Of a stretch of 64,000 nucleotides of DNA, positions 17,548-25,997 are shown one piece after another; the stretch's first letter is position 1, and every line of letters begins with the position of its first letter. Location of the stretch: NCBI GenBank assembly GCA_002377695.1, contig DFQH01000002.1, forward strand, positions 62,001 to 126,000, in the 5' to 3' direction. The DNA is from Citromicrobium sp. UBA3494 (GTDB lineage: Bacteria; Pseudomonadota; Alphaproteobacteria; Sphingomonadales; Sphingomonadaceae). Position numbers and translations under genes: made by a program. A model generated the notes under the pieces. The model made no database searches. It had not been told where the DNA came from and saw only the letters and a program-made list of their open reading frames with translations.

Positions 17548-19397
17548 GCAGCCGCCACATGCTTCCGGGCATGGACGAGCAGCGCAGCAAGCGCCGCAGG
17601 CGTGATGCCCGGTACCCGGCCCGCCTGAGCGAGGCTCTGGGGCCGGGTGCGGGACAAGCGTTCTACCATCTCGTTCGAGAGGCCGGGCACTTCGTGAAAG
17701 GGAAAATCAGGCCTCAAAGCGATCTTCTCGTTTGCGCGCAATTCCCTCAGCTCCGCTTCGTGCCGCGCGACATATGGGGCATAATGCAGGTCCTCGGCTA
17801 CCTCCGAATGCAAGCCATGCTCCGTTTCACGTGGAACAAGACCGACCTCGGCTAAGCGAGTCAAATCGATGCCGGGATATCGGGTCCAATCCCCAAGCGG
17901 TTGGCGGCCCGCATCGTCCGTTGCGGCAAAGCCCAATGTCCGCATTTCGGAAGGAGAGCGCTCCCGGCCCAGTGCCAGCTGCAGCGCTTCACGTGCCTCT
18001 TCACGCGCCTCGAACCGACGGCGCCGCGCTTCGGACACGCATCCTGCCTGAATTGCCAAGGGCGTGAGCCGCGAGGAGGCATTGTTGGCGCGCAGCCGGA
18101 GCCGATACTCCGCCCGCGCTGTCAACATCCGATAGGGTTCGCTGACACCGTGCAGGGTGAGATCGTCGACCATGACCGCCATGTAACTATTCGCCCGGTC
18201 CAAGCCTGGCTCATCCCGCCCCGCAATACGGCACGCGGCATGGAGGCCGGCGACAAGACCCTGCGCCGCAGCCTCTTCATAGCCTGTCGTCCCGTTTATC
18301 TGTCCAGCGCAATAGAGGCCCTCAAGGTCCTTCATCTGCAGCGATCGGTCCAGGGAACGTGGATCGACATGGTCGTATTCGACGGCATAGCCCGGCTCCG
18401 CCACCCGGACTTGCTCAAGCCCCTCGATGGCGCGCAGGAAAGCCTCCTGCACGTCCACGGGCAACGAGGTGCTGATCCCGTTGGGATAGACGAGCGGCGT
18501 GTCGAGCCCTTCGGGCTCAAGAAATATCTGGTGTCCGTCACGATCGCCGAAACGATCGATCTTGTCTTCGATAGACGGGCAATATCGGGGGCCCTGCGCA
18601 TCGATGGCACCCGAATAGAGCGGCGAACGGGAAAGATTGGCGCGGATGATCTCGTGAACGCGACTATTGGTGCGCGTCATTGCGCAAAAGACCTGCGGGT
18701 TGACGCGTTCCTTTGACAGGGGCGACATGGTCCACTGGTCAGGGTCCGATGGCTGGACCGCCAGCCGGGCCCAATCGATCGTCCGCCCATCCAACCGAGG
18801 CGGGGTCCCCGTCTTCAAGCGCGCCAGCGGCAGCGAAGCATCCCGCAATTGCCGAGCCAGTCTCGCAGCAGCGCCCTCCGCAATACGCCCCCCTTCGAAG
18901 CGTTCCTCTCCACGAAAAAGCACGCCGCCAAGGAAGGTCCCGGTGCACAACACCGCCGCATCGCACGCCAGCTGCATGCCATCGGCGAGTGAGACTCCGC
19001 GAACCTTGCCCCCCTCGATCCGAAGGCCTGCAACCTCACCTTCGATAACCTCGAGAGTGGGTTCACTCGCCACGCGCTCGCGCACGGCTGCGCCGAACAA
19101 ACGCCGATCTGCCTGAACTCTGGGACCCCAGACCGCGCTTCCCTTGGAGCGATTGAGCATCCGGTAATGGATCGCGCCCGCATCCGCTGCAATGCCGAGC
19201 AAGCCATCGAATGCATCGACCTCGCGCACGAGGTGACCCTTGCCCAAACCGCCGATCGCCGGGTTGCAGCTCATCGCCCCGATCTTGGTGGCGTCCATGG
19301 TGACCAGCGCCACATGCAGACCCATGCGCGCGGCGACACAGGCCGCCTCGACGCCGGCATGTCCGCCGCCGATGACTATTATCGGAAAGTGCCGCAT
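17544..19397 (-). CDS. mnmG: tRNA uridine-5-carboxymethylaminomethyl modification enzyme MnmG (GidA)
   Basis: The 617-aa FAD protein begins with the dinucleotide-binding motif [19 protein letters not shown]. It shows the family motifs [60 protein letters not shown] and [19 protein letters not shown]. With MnmE it installs cmnm5U at the wobble position of certain tRNAs. The length is normal. One parS site lies in its C-terminal coding half and another just upstream of its start. Confidence 0.97.
   Translation of the reverse strand: MRHFPIIVIGGGHAGVEAACVAARMGLHVALVTMDATKIGAMSCNPAIGGLGKGHLVREVDAFDGLLGIAADAGAIHYRMLNRSKGSAVWGPRVQADRRLFGAAVRERVASEPTLEVIEGEVAGLRIEGGKVRGVSLADGMQLACDAAVLCTGTFLGGVLFRGEERFEGGRIAEGAAARLARQLRDASLPLARLKTGTPPRLDGRTIDWARLAVQPSDPDQWTMSPLSKERVNPQVFCAMTRTNSRVHEIIRANLSRSPLYSGAIDAQGPRYCPSIEDKIDRFGDRDGHQIFLEPEGLDTPLVYPNGISTSLPVDVQEAFLRAIEGLEQVRVAEPGYAVEYDHVDPRSLDRSLQMKDLEGLYCAGQINGTTGYEEAAAQGLVAGLHAACRIAGRDEPGLDRANSYMAVMVDDLTLHGVSEPYRMLTARAEYRLRLRANNASSRLTPLAIQAGCVSEARRRRFEAREEAREALQLALGRERSPSEMRTLGFAATDDAGRQPLGDWTRYPGIDLTRLAEVGLVPRETEHGLHSEVAEDLHYAPYVARHEAELRELRANEKIALRPDFPFHEVPGLSNEMVERLSRTRPQSLAQAGRVPGITPAALAALLVHARKHVAAA
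17823..17838. other. parS: parS site 3
   Basis: CGTTTCACGTGGAACA differs from the consensus only at the first base. It lies inside mnmG, where it encodes VPRET. Confidence 0.75.
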
Positions 19398-19443
19398 GGC
19401 TCCCCCTATAAGAGCACGCGAGCCCTCTCGCTAGGGGGTCAGA

Positions 19444-19459
19444 TGTTCCACGTGAAACA
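19444..19459. other. parS: parS site 4
   Basis: TGTTCCACGTGAAACA is an exact match to the degenerate consensus and lies in the 74-bp gap between mnmE and mnmG. Confidence 0.9.
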
Positions 19460-19471
19460 TCCCGGGCTGAA

Positions 19472-20818
19472 TCACTTGCCTATGCAAAAACGGCCGAACA
19501 GCGAGTCCAGCATATCCTCCGTGCCCACCGTGCCAAGCATTGCGTCTAGAGCATGGCGTGCCTGGCGAAGCGCCTCCCCGGCAATCAGCAGATCCTCTAC
19601 CTCCGCCGCTTCGAGCAGCTGCAGCCTCGCCGTTTCCAACCTCTGCTTCTGACGCCGGGAGACCGCGACTTGCCCGGGTTTGGGCAATCTGTCCCGCCCC
19701 ACCGCTGAAAGCCGACTCATCAGTTCGGGGAGGCCCTCACCTGTCACAGCCGAAACCGCAAGCGACCCTTCGCCCTTGGGTGCCCACACGGCGGCGTCCA
19801 TCATACTGGCCACCTCGATCACGCCTGACGGCCCCTCACCCTCCGGCCCCAACCAGAGCACCACATCCGCGCGCGCGAGCTCCTGACCGGCGCGGGAGAT
19901 GCCAATTCGCTCGATCTCGTCCGCACCTTCATCGCGCAATCCGGCGGTATCGACCAACAGGAAGGGAACACCGCCGATTGCAACGGGCCGCTCGATCGCG
20001 TCGCGGGTCGTCCCGGCAATCGGAGATACGATTGCCGCTGCCTCATCAAGAATGGCGTTGAAGAGGCTCGACTTGCCCGAATTCGGGGGGCCCGCAAGCA
20101 CCACGCGAAGCCCTTCCCGCAATCTCTCAGCCGGAGGGACCGCCAGCCACGCAGCCATCTCTTCAGCGACGCGTCTCGCATCCGAGCACCACCCGGGCGT
20201 GGGCGCGATGCCATCCTGATCGTCGTCCGAAAAATCCAGTTCCTGTTCGACCGCGGCAGACGCGGAGAGGACCGCTTCGCGCCAATGCGCAACCTCATTG
20301 GATGCATGACCCTTGGCCGAACTGGCCAGGACCGCACGCTGCAATTCGGTTTCGGCCGACAGCATGTCGCCCAAGGCTTCCGCCTCGAGCAGATCCATCC
20401 GCCCGTTGAGGAAGGCACGCCGCGTGAATTCGCCTGGCTCCGCTTGCCGCAAGCCGAGGCCCGCGAGGGAATTTTCGATCGCACGGATCACGGCCCGGCC
20501 GCCGTGGCAGTGAATTTCGGCGCAATCCTCGCCCGTCGCGCTGCTGGGACCGGGGAACCAGAGAACCAGCGCCTCGTCCAGCCAGCCAGCCTGCGGATCG
20601 CGTATCTGCCGCAGGCTGGCCTGGCGGGAATTGGGAAGCCTGCCAGCCAGTACGTTGAGCGCCCTGCCCGATCCGGGACCCGATATGCGAATGATCGCCA
20701 CACCGCAGGGCGGCGTACCGGAGGACAGAGCGAAAATCGTGTCCGGGTTGTCAGTCGCCAGATGTCTTCTCGCTGCCCGAGGAGCCCTTTCCGCGCGCCG
20801 AGGCGCCCGTGTTCGCAT
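19472..20818 (-). CDS. mnmE: tRNA modification GTPase MnmE (TrmE)
   Basis: The protein has an N-terminal folate-binding domain (DTIFALSSGTPPCGVAIIRISG), a G domain with AGPPNSGKSSLFNAI (G1) and DTAGLRDEGADEIE (G3), and the C-terminal FGRFCIGK with the essential Cys. It partners with MnmG. The only canonical start is the ATG at 20818, giving 448 aa. This overlaps the upstream gene by 68 bp and adds about 19 Arg/Ala-rich residues not expected in the family. Homology suggests the true start is near 20761, where the codon is CTG; no ATG, GTG or TTG occurs there. Confidence 0.9.
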   Translation of the reverse strand: MRTRAPRRAERAPRAARRHLATDNPDTIFALSSGTPPCGVAIIRISGPGSGRALNVLAGRLPNSRQASLRQIRDPQAGWLDEALVLWFPGPSSATGEDCAEIHCHGGRAVIRAIENSLAGLGLRQAEPGEFTRRAFLNGRMDLLEAEALGDMLSAETELQRAVLASSAKGHASNEVAHWREAVLSASAAVEQELDFSDDDQDGIAPTPGWCSDARRVAEEMAAWLAVPPAERLREGLRVVLAGPPNSGKSSLFNAILDEAAAIVSPIAGTTRDAIERPVAIGGVPFLLVDTAGLRDEGADEIERIGISRAGQELARADVVLWLGPEGEGPSGVIEVASMMDAAVWAPKGEGSLAVSAVTGEGLPELMSRLSAVGRDRLPKPGQVAVSRRQKQRLETARLQLLEAAEVEDLLIAGEALRQARHALDAMLGTVGTEDMLDSLFGRFCIGK

Positions 20819-21026
20819 CCATGAAAGCCTGGAACATCTTCAACCCCGCCTGCCCCATGGGGGCCATTGTTCGCGCCAGTTCCTGCAGCTGATCCGGGTT
20901 GGAGACGCCGCGCATGGCGCGCTCCATCCCTTCGGAATAGGCCGCCTGCGCCTTGCTCAAATCGGGCAGACCCATGAAGGCCCGCGCCTCTTCCGGCGTA
21001 CAATCGATTTCCACGTGGACCTTCAT
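20751..21026 (-). CDS. DUF6489-like small protein
   Basis: The 91-aa protein MKVHVEIDCTPEEARAFMGL... has a conserved N-terminal strand-helix, then a helical segment (RTMAPMGQAGLKMFQAFMDA) and a Ser/Gly/Lys tail. The ATG at 21026 is preceded by ggagaaa, which decides the start against an ORF extended upstream. It resembles the DUF6489 family found in alphaproteobacteria; function unknown. It lies directly upstream of, and overlaps, mnmE. Confidence 0.7.
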   Translation of the reverse strand: MKVHVEIDCTPEEARAFMGLPDLSKAQAAYSEGMERAMRGVSNPDQLQELARTMAPMGQAGLKMFQAFMDANTGASARGKGSSGSEKTSGD

Positions 21027-21118
21027 TGAGATTTCTCCGTTACCTCTCCAAACAGGTATTTGGGCGGCCCTTCCGGTCCGCGCAAGCACGGCTATCGACG
21101 AAAGACGGGAGCACATCG

Positions 21119-21814
21119 ATGAGCGAAACGACACGGATCACCACCCTCGACGGCAACAAAGACTTCATGGCCTATGTGGCCCGGCCAGAAGGCACGCCGC
21201 GAGCGGCCATCGTCGTCATCCAGGAAATCTTCGGCGTGAATGCCGGCATCCGTCGCAAGTGCGATCTGCTGGCCGAAGACGGATATCTCGCAGTCGCACC
21301 GGACCTGTTCTGGCAACTCGGCGAAGGCATCGAGCTCGATCCCGATATCGAACCGGAGTTCGAGAAGGCGCTCGATCTGATGGGCAAGTTCGATCAGGAC
21401 GCGGGCGTAAAGGACATCGAAGCGACGATCAAATGGGCGCGCGAGGACAGCGGCAAGAAGGTCGGCGCTGTTGGCTACTGCCTCGGTGGGCGGCTGGCCT
21501 ACATGACCGCGGCCCGAACCGATTCGGATGCCTCGGTCGGCTATTACGCGGTGGGCATCGACAACCTGCTGCGCGAGAAGGACGCCATCGCAAATCCGCT
21601 CATGCTCCATATCCCGACCGAAGACGGCTTCGTGGACAAGGAAACGCAAAAGAAGATGCACGAAGGGCTGGACGATCACCCGAAGGTGACGCTGCACGAT
21701 TACGAAGGCATGGACCACGGCTTCGCCACGCAGTTCGGCAAGCGCCGGAATGAAGAATGCGCACAGCTTGCTGACAAGCGCACGAGCGAATTCTTCGCCA
21801 AGCATCTCGGATGA
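21119..21814 (+). CDS. Dienelactone hydrolase family protein
   Basis: The 231-aa alpha/beta hydrolase has the nucleophile motif VGYCLGGRLAYM (Cys instead of Ser, as in dienelactone hydrolases), an acid in IPTEDGFV and the catalytic His in GMDHGF. The Glu of IQEIFGVN is also the family residue that activates the Cys. The substrate is unknown and no chlorocatechol pathway genes are nearby. The downstream NTF2-like gene overlaps by 4 bp. Confidence 0.9.
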   Translation: MSETTRITTLDGNKDFMAYVARPEGTPRAAIVVIQEIFGVNAGIRRKCDLLAEDGYLAVAPDLFWQLGEGIELDPDIEPEFEKALDLMGKFDQDAGVKDIEATIKWAREDSGKKVGAVGYCLGGRLAYMTAARTDSDASVGYYAVGIDNLLREKDAIANPLMLHIPTEDGFVDKETQKKMHEGLDDHPKVTLHDYEGMDHGFATQFGKRRNEECAQLADKRTSEFFAKHLG

Positions 21815-22212
21815 ACGCGACCGCCCGGGGACTTGCCGAATGGCACGCCCTTGCCACCGCGCCAGATCCGGAAAGACTGGCGCGGCTCGTGGCGGAGGAT
21901 GCGGTCTTCCACTCTCCCGTCGTGCATACACGACAGGAGGGCCGCCAGCTGGTCGTTGCCTATCTGAGCGCAGCCGCAGCCACGCTGGGTCAGGGCCAAT
22001 TCCGCTATGTCCGCGAACTCGTCGATGGGCGCGATGCGATGCTCGAATTCACCTGCATCCTCGATGATATCCACGTGAACGGCGTCGATATCATCCGGTT
22101 CGACGAGGCCGGGAAGATCGCGGACTTCAAAGTGATGATCCGCCCGATCAAGGCAGTGAACAAGGTTTGGGAAATGATGGCCGCGCAGCTGGAAAAGACA
22201 TCCGCTTCATAG
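21811..22212 (+). CDS. NTF2-like/SnoaL-like small protein
   Basis: The 133-aa protein has the NTF2/SnoaL pattern: an N-terminal helix, ARLVAEDAVFHSPVVHTRQEG, and the cone strands (AMLEFTCILDDIHVNGVDIIRFDEAGKI, ending in VMIRP). Such folds form small enzymes or ligand-binding proteins. It is translationally coupled to the dienelactone hydrolase-like gene (ATGA), suggesting linked roles, and its end overlaps the converging ATPase gene by 6 bp. Confidence 0.8.
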   Translation: MNATARGLAEWHALATAPDPERLARLVAEDAVFHSPVVHTRQEGRQLVVAYLSAAAATLGQGQFRYVRELVDGRDAMLEFTCILDDIHVNGVDIIRFDEAGKIADFKVMIRPIKAVNKVWEMMAAQLEKTSAS

Positions 22213-22725
22213 CCTCTCAATCACAAAGGCTGCGCGGGTCGCGGGATCGGCAAAGGGCAGCGTGATCGGGCTATAGCCGTATTCGAGCCACGCGCCGAGC
22301 ACCGCGGTATCGCTTTGGACTGCCTGTTCCCAGGTCTGGATACGCTCGTCATCCTGCCGGTAGATCTCGCGCCACGGTGGGGCATGGAAGACCGGGCCTT
22401 CATACCGAAATTCGCGGCAGGCCGCATCGATCGCAGGCGGAACGGGCAGTCCCTCCAGCCTCAGAAAACCGACGATATCCGCAAAACCACGATCGAACAG
22501 GATCGGAGCATCGCCCTCGCCTACGCGCTCCCACAAAGCACGCTGCGCCTCGAGCATGGCGAGCGCGAAGTCGGTCGGCCGCTCCGCGCGCAGCTCCATG
22601 CCACCGGGGGCCTGGAGGATCGCCCGCGCGACCTCCTCCCCCGTAGCAACTCCGCGCCGCGCCACCTCGGCCAGCAGGGTCGATTTGCCCGACCCCGGCG
22701 CCCCGGTGACCACGGCGCGGCGCAT
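22207..22725 (-). CDS. AAA-type nucleoside triphosphatase/kinase-like protein (AAA_28)
   Basis: The 172-aa protein begins RRAVVTGAPGSGKSTLLAEVARR (Walker A) and has ILFDRGFADIVGFLR (a Walker B-like/LID-proximal region) and FHAPPWREIYRQDDERIQTW. This is typical of the small AAA_28 kinase-like ATPases. Its substrate is unknown. It starts 4 bp after the rho stop codon and probably shares its transcript. Confidence 0.82.
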   Translation of the reverse strand: MRRAVVTGAPGSGKSTLLAEVARRGVATGEEVARAILQAPGGMELRAERPTDFALAMLEAQRALWERVGEGDAPILFDRGFADIVGFLRLEGLPVPPAIDAACREFRYEGPVFHAPPWREIYRQDDERIQTWEQAVQSDTAVLGAWLEYGYSPITLPFADPATRAAFVIERL

Positions 22726-22729
22726 GATC

Positions 22730-23995
22730 CTACTGGTTCATGGTGTCGAAGAAGTCTTCGTTGGTCTTCGAATCCTTCATCTTGTCGAGCAGGAACTCCA
22801 TCGAATCGATGGTGCCCATCTGCATGAGGATGCGGCGCAGCACCCACATCTTGGAGAGCTTGTCCTTCTCGACCAGCAGCTCTTCCTTGCGCGTGCCGGA
22901 CTTGCCGACGTCGAGCGCCGGGAAGATGCGCTTGTCGGCGACCTTGCGATCGAGCACGATTTCCGAGTTGCCGGTGCCCTTGAACTCTTCGAAGATCACC
23001 TCGTCCATGCGGCTGCCGGTATCGATCAGCGCGGTGGCGATGATGGACAGCGAGCCGCCCTCCTCGATATTGCGCGCAGCACCGAAGAAGCGCTTGGGCC
23101 GCTGGAGCGCATTGGCGTCCACACCACCGGTCAGCACCTTGCCCGAGCTGGGCACGACGGTGTTGTAGGCGCGGCCCAGACGGGTGATGGAATCGAGCAG
23201 GATCACGACATCGCGCTTGTGCTCGACCAGGCGCTTGGCCTTTTCGATGACCATTTCCGCCACCTGGACGTGGCGCTGCGCGGGTTCGTCGAAGGTCGAG
23301 GAAATCACCTCGCCGTTTACCGAACGCTGCATGTCGGTGACTTCTTCAGGCCGCTCGTCGACCAGAAGCACCAGCAGGAAGACTTCCGGGTGGTTGTCCG
23401 TAATCGCCTTGGCAATGTTCTGCAGCAGCACGGTCTTACCCGTGCGCGGCGGCGCCACAATCAGCGCGCGCTGGCCCTTGCCCTGCGGCGAGATGATATC
23501 GATCACCCGCGCGCTCTTGTCCTTCACCGTCGGATCGAGCGTGTCGAGCGACAGCTTTTCTTCCGGATAGAGCGGCGTCAGATTGTCGAAATTCGTGCGC
23601 ATCCGCACCGCCTCGGGATCGTCGAAGTTAACCGAGGTCAGCTTGGTCAGCGCGAAATAGCGTTCGCCTTCACGCGGAGCGCGGATTTCGCCCTCCACGG
23701 TATCACCCGTGCGCAGCGCCCATTTGCGGATCTGGTTGGGCGAAACATAGATGTCGTCCGGGCCGGCGAGATAGTTCGCCTCGGGTGAACGCAGGAAGCC
23801 GAAGCCATCCTGCAGCACCTCGATGGTGCCGATGCCCATGATCTGTTCGTCGTATTCCTCATCCTCGGCGAGCTCGCGCAGGATGCAGAACATCAGATCC
23901 TGACGGCGCATGGTGCCCGCGGCTTCCACCCCGAGCTCTTCCGCCATGCTTACCAGGTCGGCGGGCGCCTTCTTCTTTAAGTCTTTGAGATGCAT
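22730..23995 (-). CDS. rho: Transcription termination factor Rho
   Basis: The 421-aa hexameric RNA helicase starts [20 protein letters not shown] (Rho N-terminal domain). It shows the cold-shock-like RNA binding domain ([23 protein letters not shown]), P-loop [32 protein letters not shown] and the Q/R-loop region [19 protein letters not shown]. It terminates untranslated transcripts. Rho near the mnmE/par/hemE cluster is the common arrangement around the alphaproteobacterial origin. The 194 bp upstream shows no clear autoregulatory structure. Confidence 0.97.
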   Translation of the reverse strand: MHLKDLKKKAPADLVSMAEELGVEAAGTMRRQDLMFCILRELAEDEEYDEQIMGIGTIEVLQDGFGFLRSPEANYLAGPDDIYVSPNQIRKWALRTGDTVEGEIRAPREGERYFALTKLTSVNFDDPEAVRMRTNFDNLTPLYPEEKLSLDTLDPTVKDKSARVIDIISPQGKGQRALIVAPPRTGKTVLLQNIAKAITDNHPEVFLLVLLVDERPEEVTDMQRSVNGEVISSTFDEPAQRHVQVAEMVIEKAKRLVEHKRDVVILLDSITRLGRAYNTVVPSSGKVLTGGVDANALQRPKRFFGAARNIEEGGSLSIIATALIDTGSRMDEVIFEEFKGTGNSEIVLDRKVADKRIFPALDVGKSGTRKEELLVEKDKLSKMWVLRRILMQMGTIDSMEFLLDKMKDSKTNEDFFDTMNQ

Positions 23996-24189
23996 AGATA
24001 ATCAGTCCGAAAAATGACGAGCCGAACCCATCGAATTGCGCGGAATCTTCAAGGTGCTTGGGGAAAGCGAAAGATTGCTGACACGGCATGAAAGCCGCGA
24101 TGCCCGGCTGGGTTGGGCAACGAAATAGGTCTATCGCGCGCTCAGGTCAATCGAGCTTCGCGCACAAAATATCGCTCTCGCCTTTGCGA

Positions 24190-24633
24190 TCAGAAGGGTT
24201 TCACGACCACCAGCACGACGATCAGGGCCAGAAGGATCGCGGGTACCTCGCCCACCAGGCGCAGGCGCTTTTCCGCCATAGGCCGGGTACCTTTCGCCAT
24301 CTTCTTCGAGAGCGCGACCATGTACCCGTGGTACCCGCTCAGGATCAGCACGAGCAGCAGCTTGCCGTGGAACCATCCATCGTCCCAGGCCCCCACCGTG
24401 ACCGAGAGCAGCAGCCCGAGAATCCATGTCACGACAATGCTGGGCGTCAGGATGATATTGGCAAGCTGACGCGTGCGCCCGGCCCACAGCGCCTCCTCGT
24501 CCGATCCAGGCACAGCGGCGTGCATGTAGACCAGCTGGCGCGGCAGAATGAACAGGCCGGCCATCCAGAACACCATAAAAATGATGTGCCCCGCCTTGAG
24601 CCAGAAATAGAGCATACCGAGTGTTTCCTGCAT
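24190..24633 (-). CDS. hemJ: Protoporphyrinogen IX oxidase HemJ (UPF0093)
   Basis: The 147-aa integral membrane protein has about four membrane helices and the HemJ signature WLKAGHIIFMVFWMAGLFILPR (conserved His), and FHGKLLLVLILSGYHGYM (conserved Lys and His). HemJ oxidises protoporphyrinogen IX to protoporphyrin IX in bacteria lacking HemG/HemY. It follows hemE by 18 bp, so both haem genes are likely co-transcribed. Confidence 0.92.
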   Translation of the reverse strand: MQETLGMLYFWLKAGHIIFMVFWMAGLFILPRQLVYMHAAVPGSDEEALWAGRTRQLANIILTPSIVVTWILGLLLSVTVGAWDDGWFHGKLLLVLILSGYHGYMVALSKKMAKGTRPMAEKRLRLVGEVPAILLALIVVLVVVKPF

Positions 24634-24651
24634 GGTGCCGTGCCCTACCGC

Positions 24652-25683
24652 CTATGCTCCGCGCTGCCAATCACGAACCGTAGCCAACGCCCGTCGGACA
24701 TGCGCAATAGGCGTGCGCCGATCGATCCCGTGGCCCAGATTGAACACATGCGGCCGGCCGGAGAAGGCTTCGAGAATCGTCAGGATACGCGATTCCAGCC
24801 GGTCCGATCCGGCCAGCAGCAACAGCGGATCGAGATTGCCCTGAACGGGCATGCCTTCGGGCAGGACGGAGTGAGCCCAGGCAGGGTCTACCGTTTCGTC
24901 CACCCCGACCGCGTCCACACCGGTCTGGCGAGCATAGACCGGCAGTTTCTCCCCCGCGCCCTTGGGAAACCCGATGATCGGCGTATCGGGATGCGATTCC
25001 TTCAAGGCTGCAACGATCGCCGCATTGGGCGCAATGACCCATCGCTCGAACTCATCGGGGGCAAGACTGCCCGCCCAGCTGTCGAACAGCTGCACCGCCT
25101 CTGCCCCCGCATCGATCTGGCCGCGCAGATAGGAGATCGTGTGGTCGCCCACCGCGGTGAGGATGGCGCCGAGCATATCGGGATCGCGGTAGGCCATGGC
25201 CCGCGCGTCGTGCTGGTCCCGGCTCCCTTCGCCCGCAATCATGTAGGTCGCCACGGTCCACGGGCTGCCTGCGAAGCCCAGCATGGTCACATCTTCGGCC
25301 AGCTGCGCCCTGCAGCGCCGCACCGTTTCGTAGACCGGATCGAAGCGCGCTGTGTCGGCCGTGAGATCGCCGAGGCCGGCGTCCACCAGCGGGGGAGAAA
25401 GCTTCGGCCCCTCCCCTGCGAGAAACTCGAGGTGCTGGCCCATTGCATGCGGAACGATCAGGATGTCGGAGAACAGGATCGCGCCATCGAACCCGAAGCG
25501 CCGGATCGGCTGAAGCGTGACCTCGCAGGCAGCCTCGCTGTCGTACACCAGATCGAGGAACCCGCCCTTGTCCGCGCGCAACTCGCGGTATTCGGGCAGG
25601 TAACGCCCCGCCTGGCGCATGAACCAGACGGGCGGGGTCGCGGGCAGGGCACCGCGCAGGCAATCGAGAAGTGGGCCAGGCAT
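24652..25683 (-). CDS. hemE: Uroporphyrinogen decarboxylase
   Basis: The 343-aa enzyme decarboxylates uroporphyrinogen III to coproporphyrinogen III. Motifs are the family signature PPVWFMRQAGRYLPEYR, FSDILIVPHAMG, GFAGSPWTVATYM, and FNLGHGIDRRTP near the C-terminus. Its ATG directly borders the AT-rich side of the putative origin, as hemE does in Caulobacter. Confidence 0.97.
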   Translation of the reverse strand: MPGPLLDCLRGALPATPPVWFMRQAGRYLPEYRELRADKGGFLDLVYDSEAACEVTLQPIRRFGFDGAILFSDILIVPHAMGQHLEFLAGEGPKLSPPLVDAGLGDLTADTARFDPVYETVRRCRAQLAEDVTMLGFAGSPWTVATYMIAGEGSRDQHDARAMAYRDPDMLGAILTAVGDHTISYLRGQIDAGAEAVQLFDSWAGSLAPDEFERWVIAPNAAIVAALKESHPDTPIIGFPKGAGEKLPVYARQTGVDAVGVDETVDPAWAHSVLPEGMPVQGNLDPLLLLAGSDRLESRILTILEAFSGRPHVFNLGHGIDRRTPIAHVRRALATVRDWQRGA

Positions 25684-25696
25684 GTCTCTAACTAAC

Positions 25697-25713
25697 CTAA
25701 TAAATTATATTAG
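25697..25713. repeat. AT-rich inverted repeat (candidate duplex-unwinding element)
   Basis: CTAATAAATTATATTAG is a perfect 6-bp inverted repeat with a 5-base spacer, inside the AT-rich tract next to hemE. It is a candidate for the site of initial strand opening or for the hemE promoter. Confidence 0.45.
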
Positions 25714-25740
25714 TAATAGATGGATGATAGAAGTTGGGCC

Positions 25741-25749
25741 TGTGGACAG
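25741..25749 (-). promoter_or_regulatory. DnaA-box-like 9-mer
   Basis: TGTGGACAG reads CTGTCCACA on the minus strand, 7 of 9 to TTATCCACA. An identical 9-mer lies on the plus strand at 25975-25983. Confidence 0.45.
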
Positions 25750-25974
25750 GGGTGAAAACCCTGTGCTGCACATGGCCTGCGAAAAACTCGGATGCGTCCT
25801 CCACCATCCGACTCGCCGAATATCCATCGTCAAACGGAACTTATCCCCCTTCTGAGTCGGGTGTCGATAAGCACGCCATCTGTGGGCAGACTCCCTGCGC
25901 AAATCCGGCTCGCGATGTTCACGATCTGCGTGCCGGACTTGTCCTTGCATCAGTGAAGTGGTTTATCCCGGCAT

Positions 25975-25983
25975 CTGTCCACA
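25975..25983 (+). promoter_or_regulatory. DnaA-box-like 9-mer
   Basis: CTGTCCACA, 7 of 9 to the E. coli DnaA box, lies 15 bp before the proposed TTG start of the dikinase regulator gene and is opposed to the copy at 25741-25749. Confidence 0.45.
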
Positions 25984-25997
25984 ACCCGGATCGCACC

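Larger units (their letters stand above)
25684..25997. other. oriC: Putative chromosomal replication origin (oriC)
   Basis: This is a 314-bp gap between hemE (leftward) and the dikinase regulator gene (rightward), the same gene pair that flanks the Caulobacter origin (hemE/RP001). It holds an AT-rich tract (about 25688-25730) in an otherwise GC-rich window, two identical DnaA-box-like 9-mers in opposite orientation (25741-25749 and 25975-25983), a TTATCCCCC variant at 25841, and three GANTC sites (25810, 25854, 25889), with a fourth just inside the next gene at 26028. Flanking genes diverge. Origin function is inferred. Confidence 0.75.

Noticed and set aside
21007..21022. parS-like CCACGTGG palindrome near the DUF6489-like start
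   Set aside because: Only about 12 of 16 positions match the consensus, and the core is explained by the codons for KVHVE.
22060..22080. CACGTG-containing sequence in the NTF2-like gene
   Set aside because: The flanks do not match parS.
24088..25695. Plus-strand frame of 535 codons
   Set aside because: It is antisense to hemJ and hemE and has no recognisable motif.
25705..25950. Minus-strand frame of 81 codons inside the putative origin
   Set aside because: No ribosome binding site or protein-like pattern; it covers DnaA-box-like and GANTC sites.
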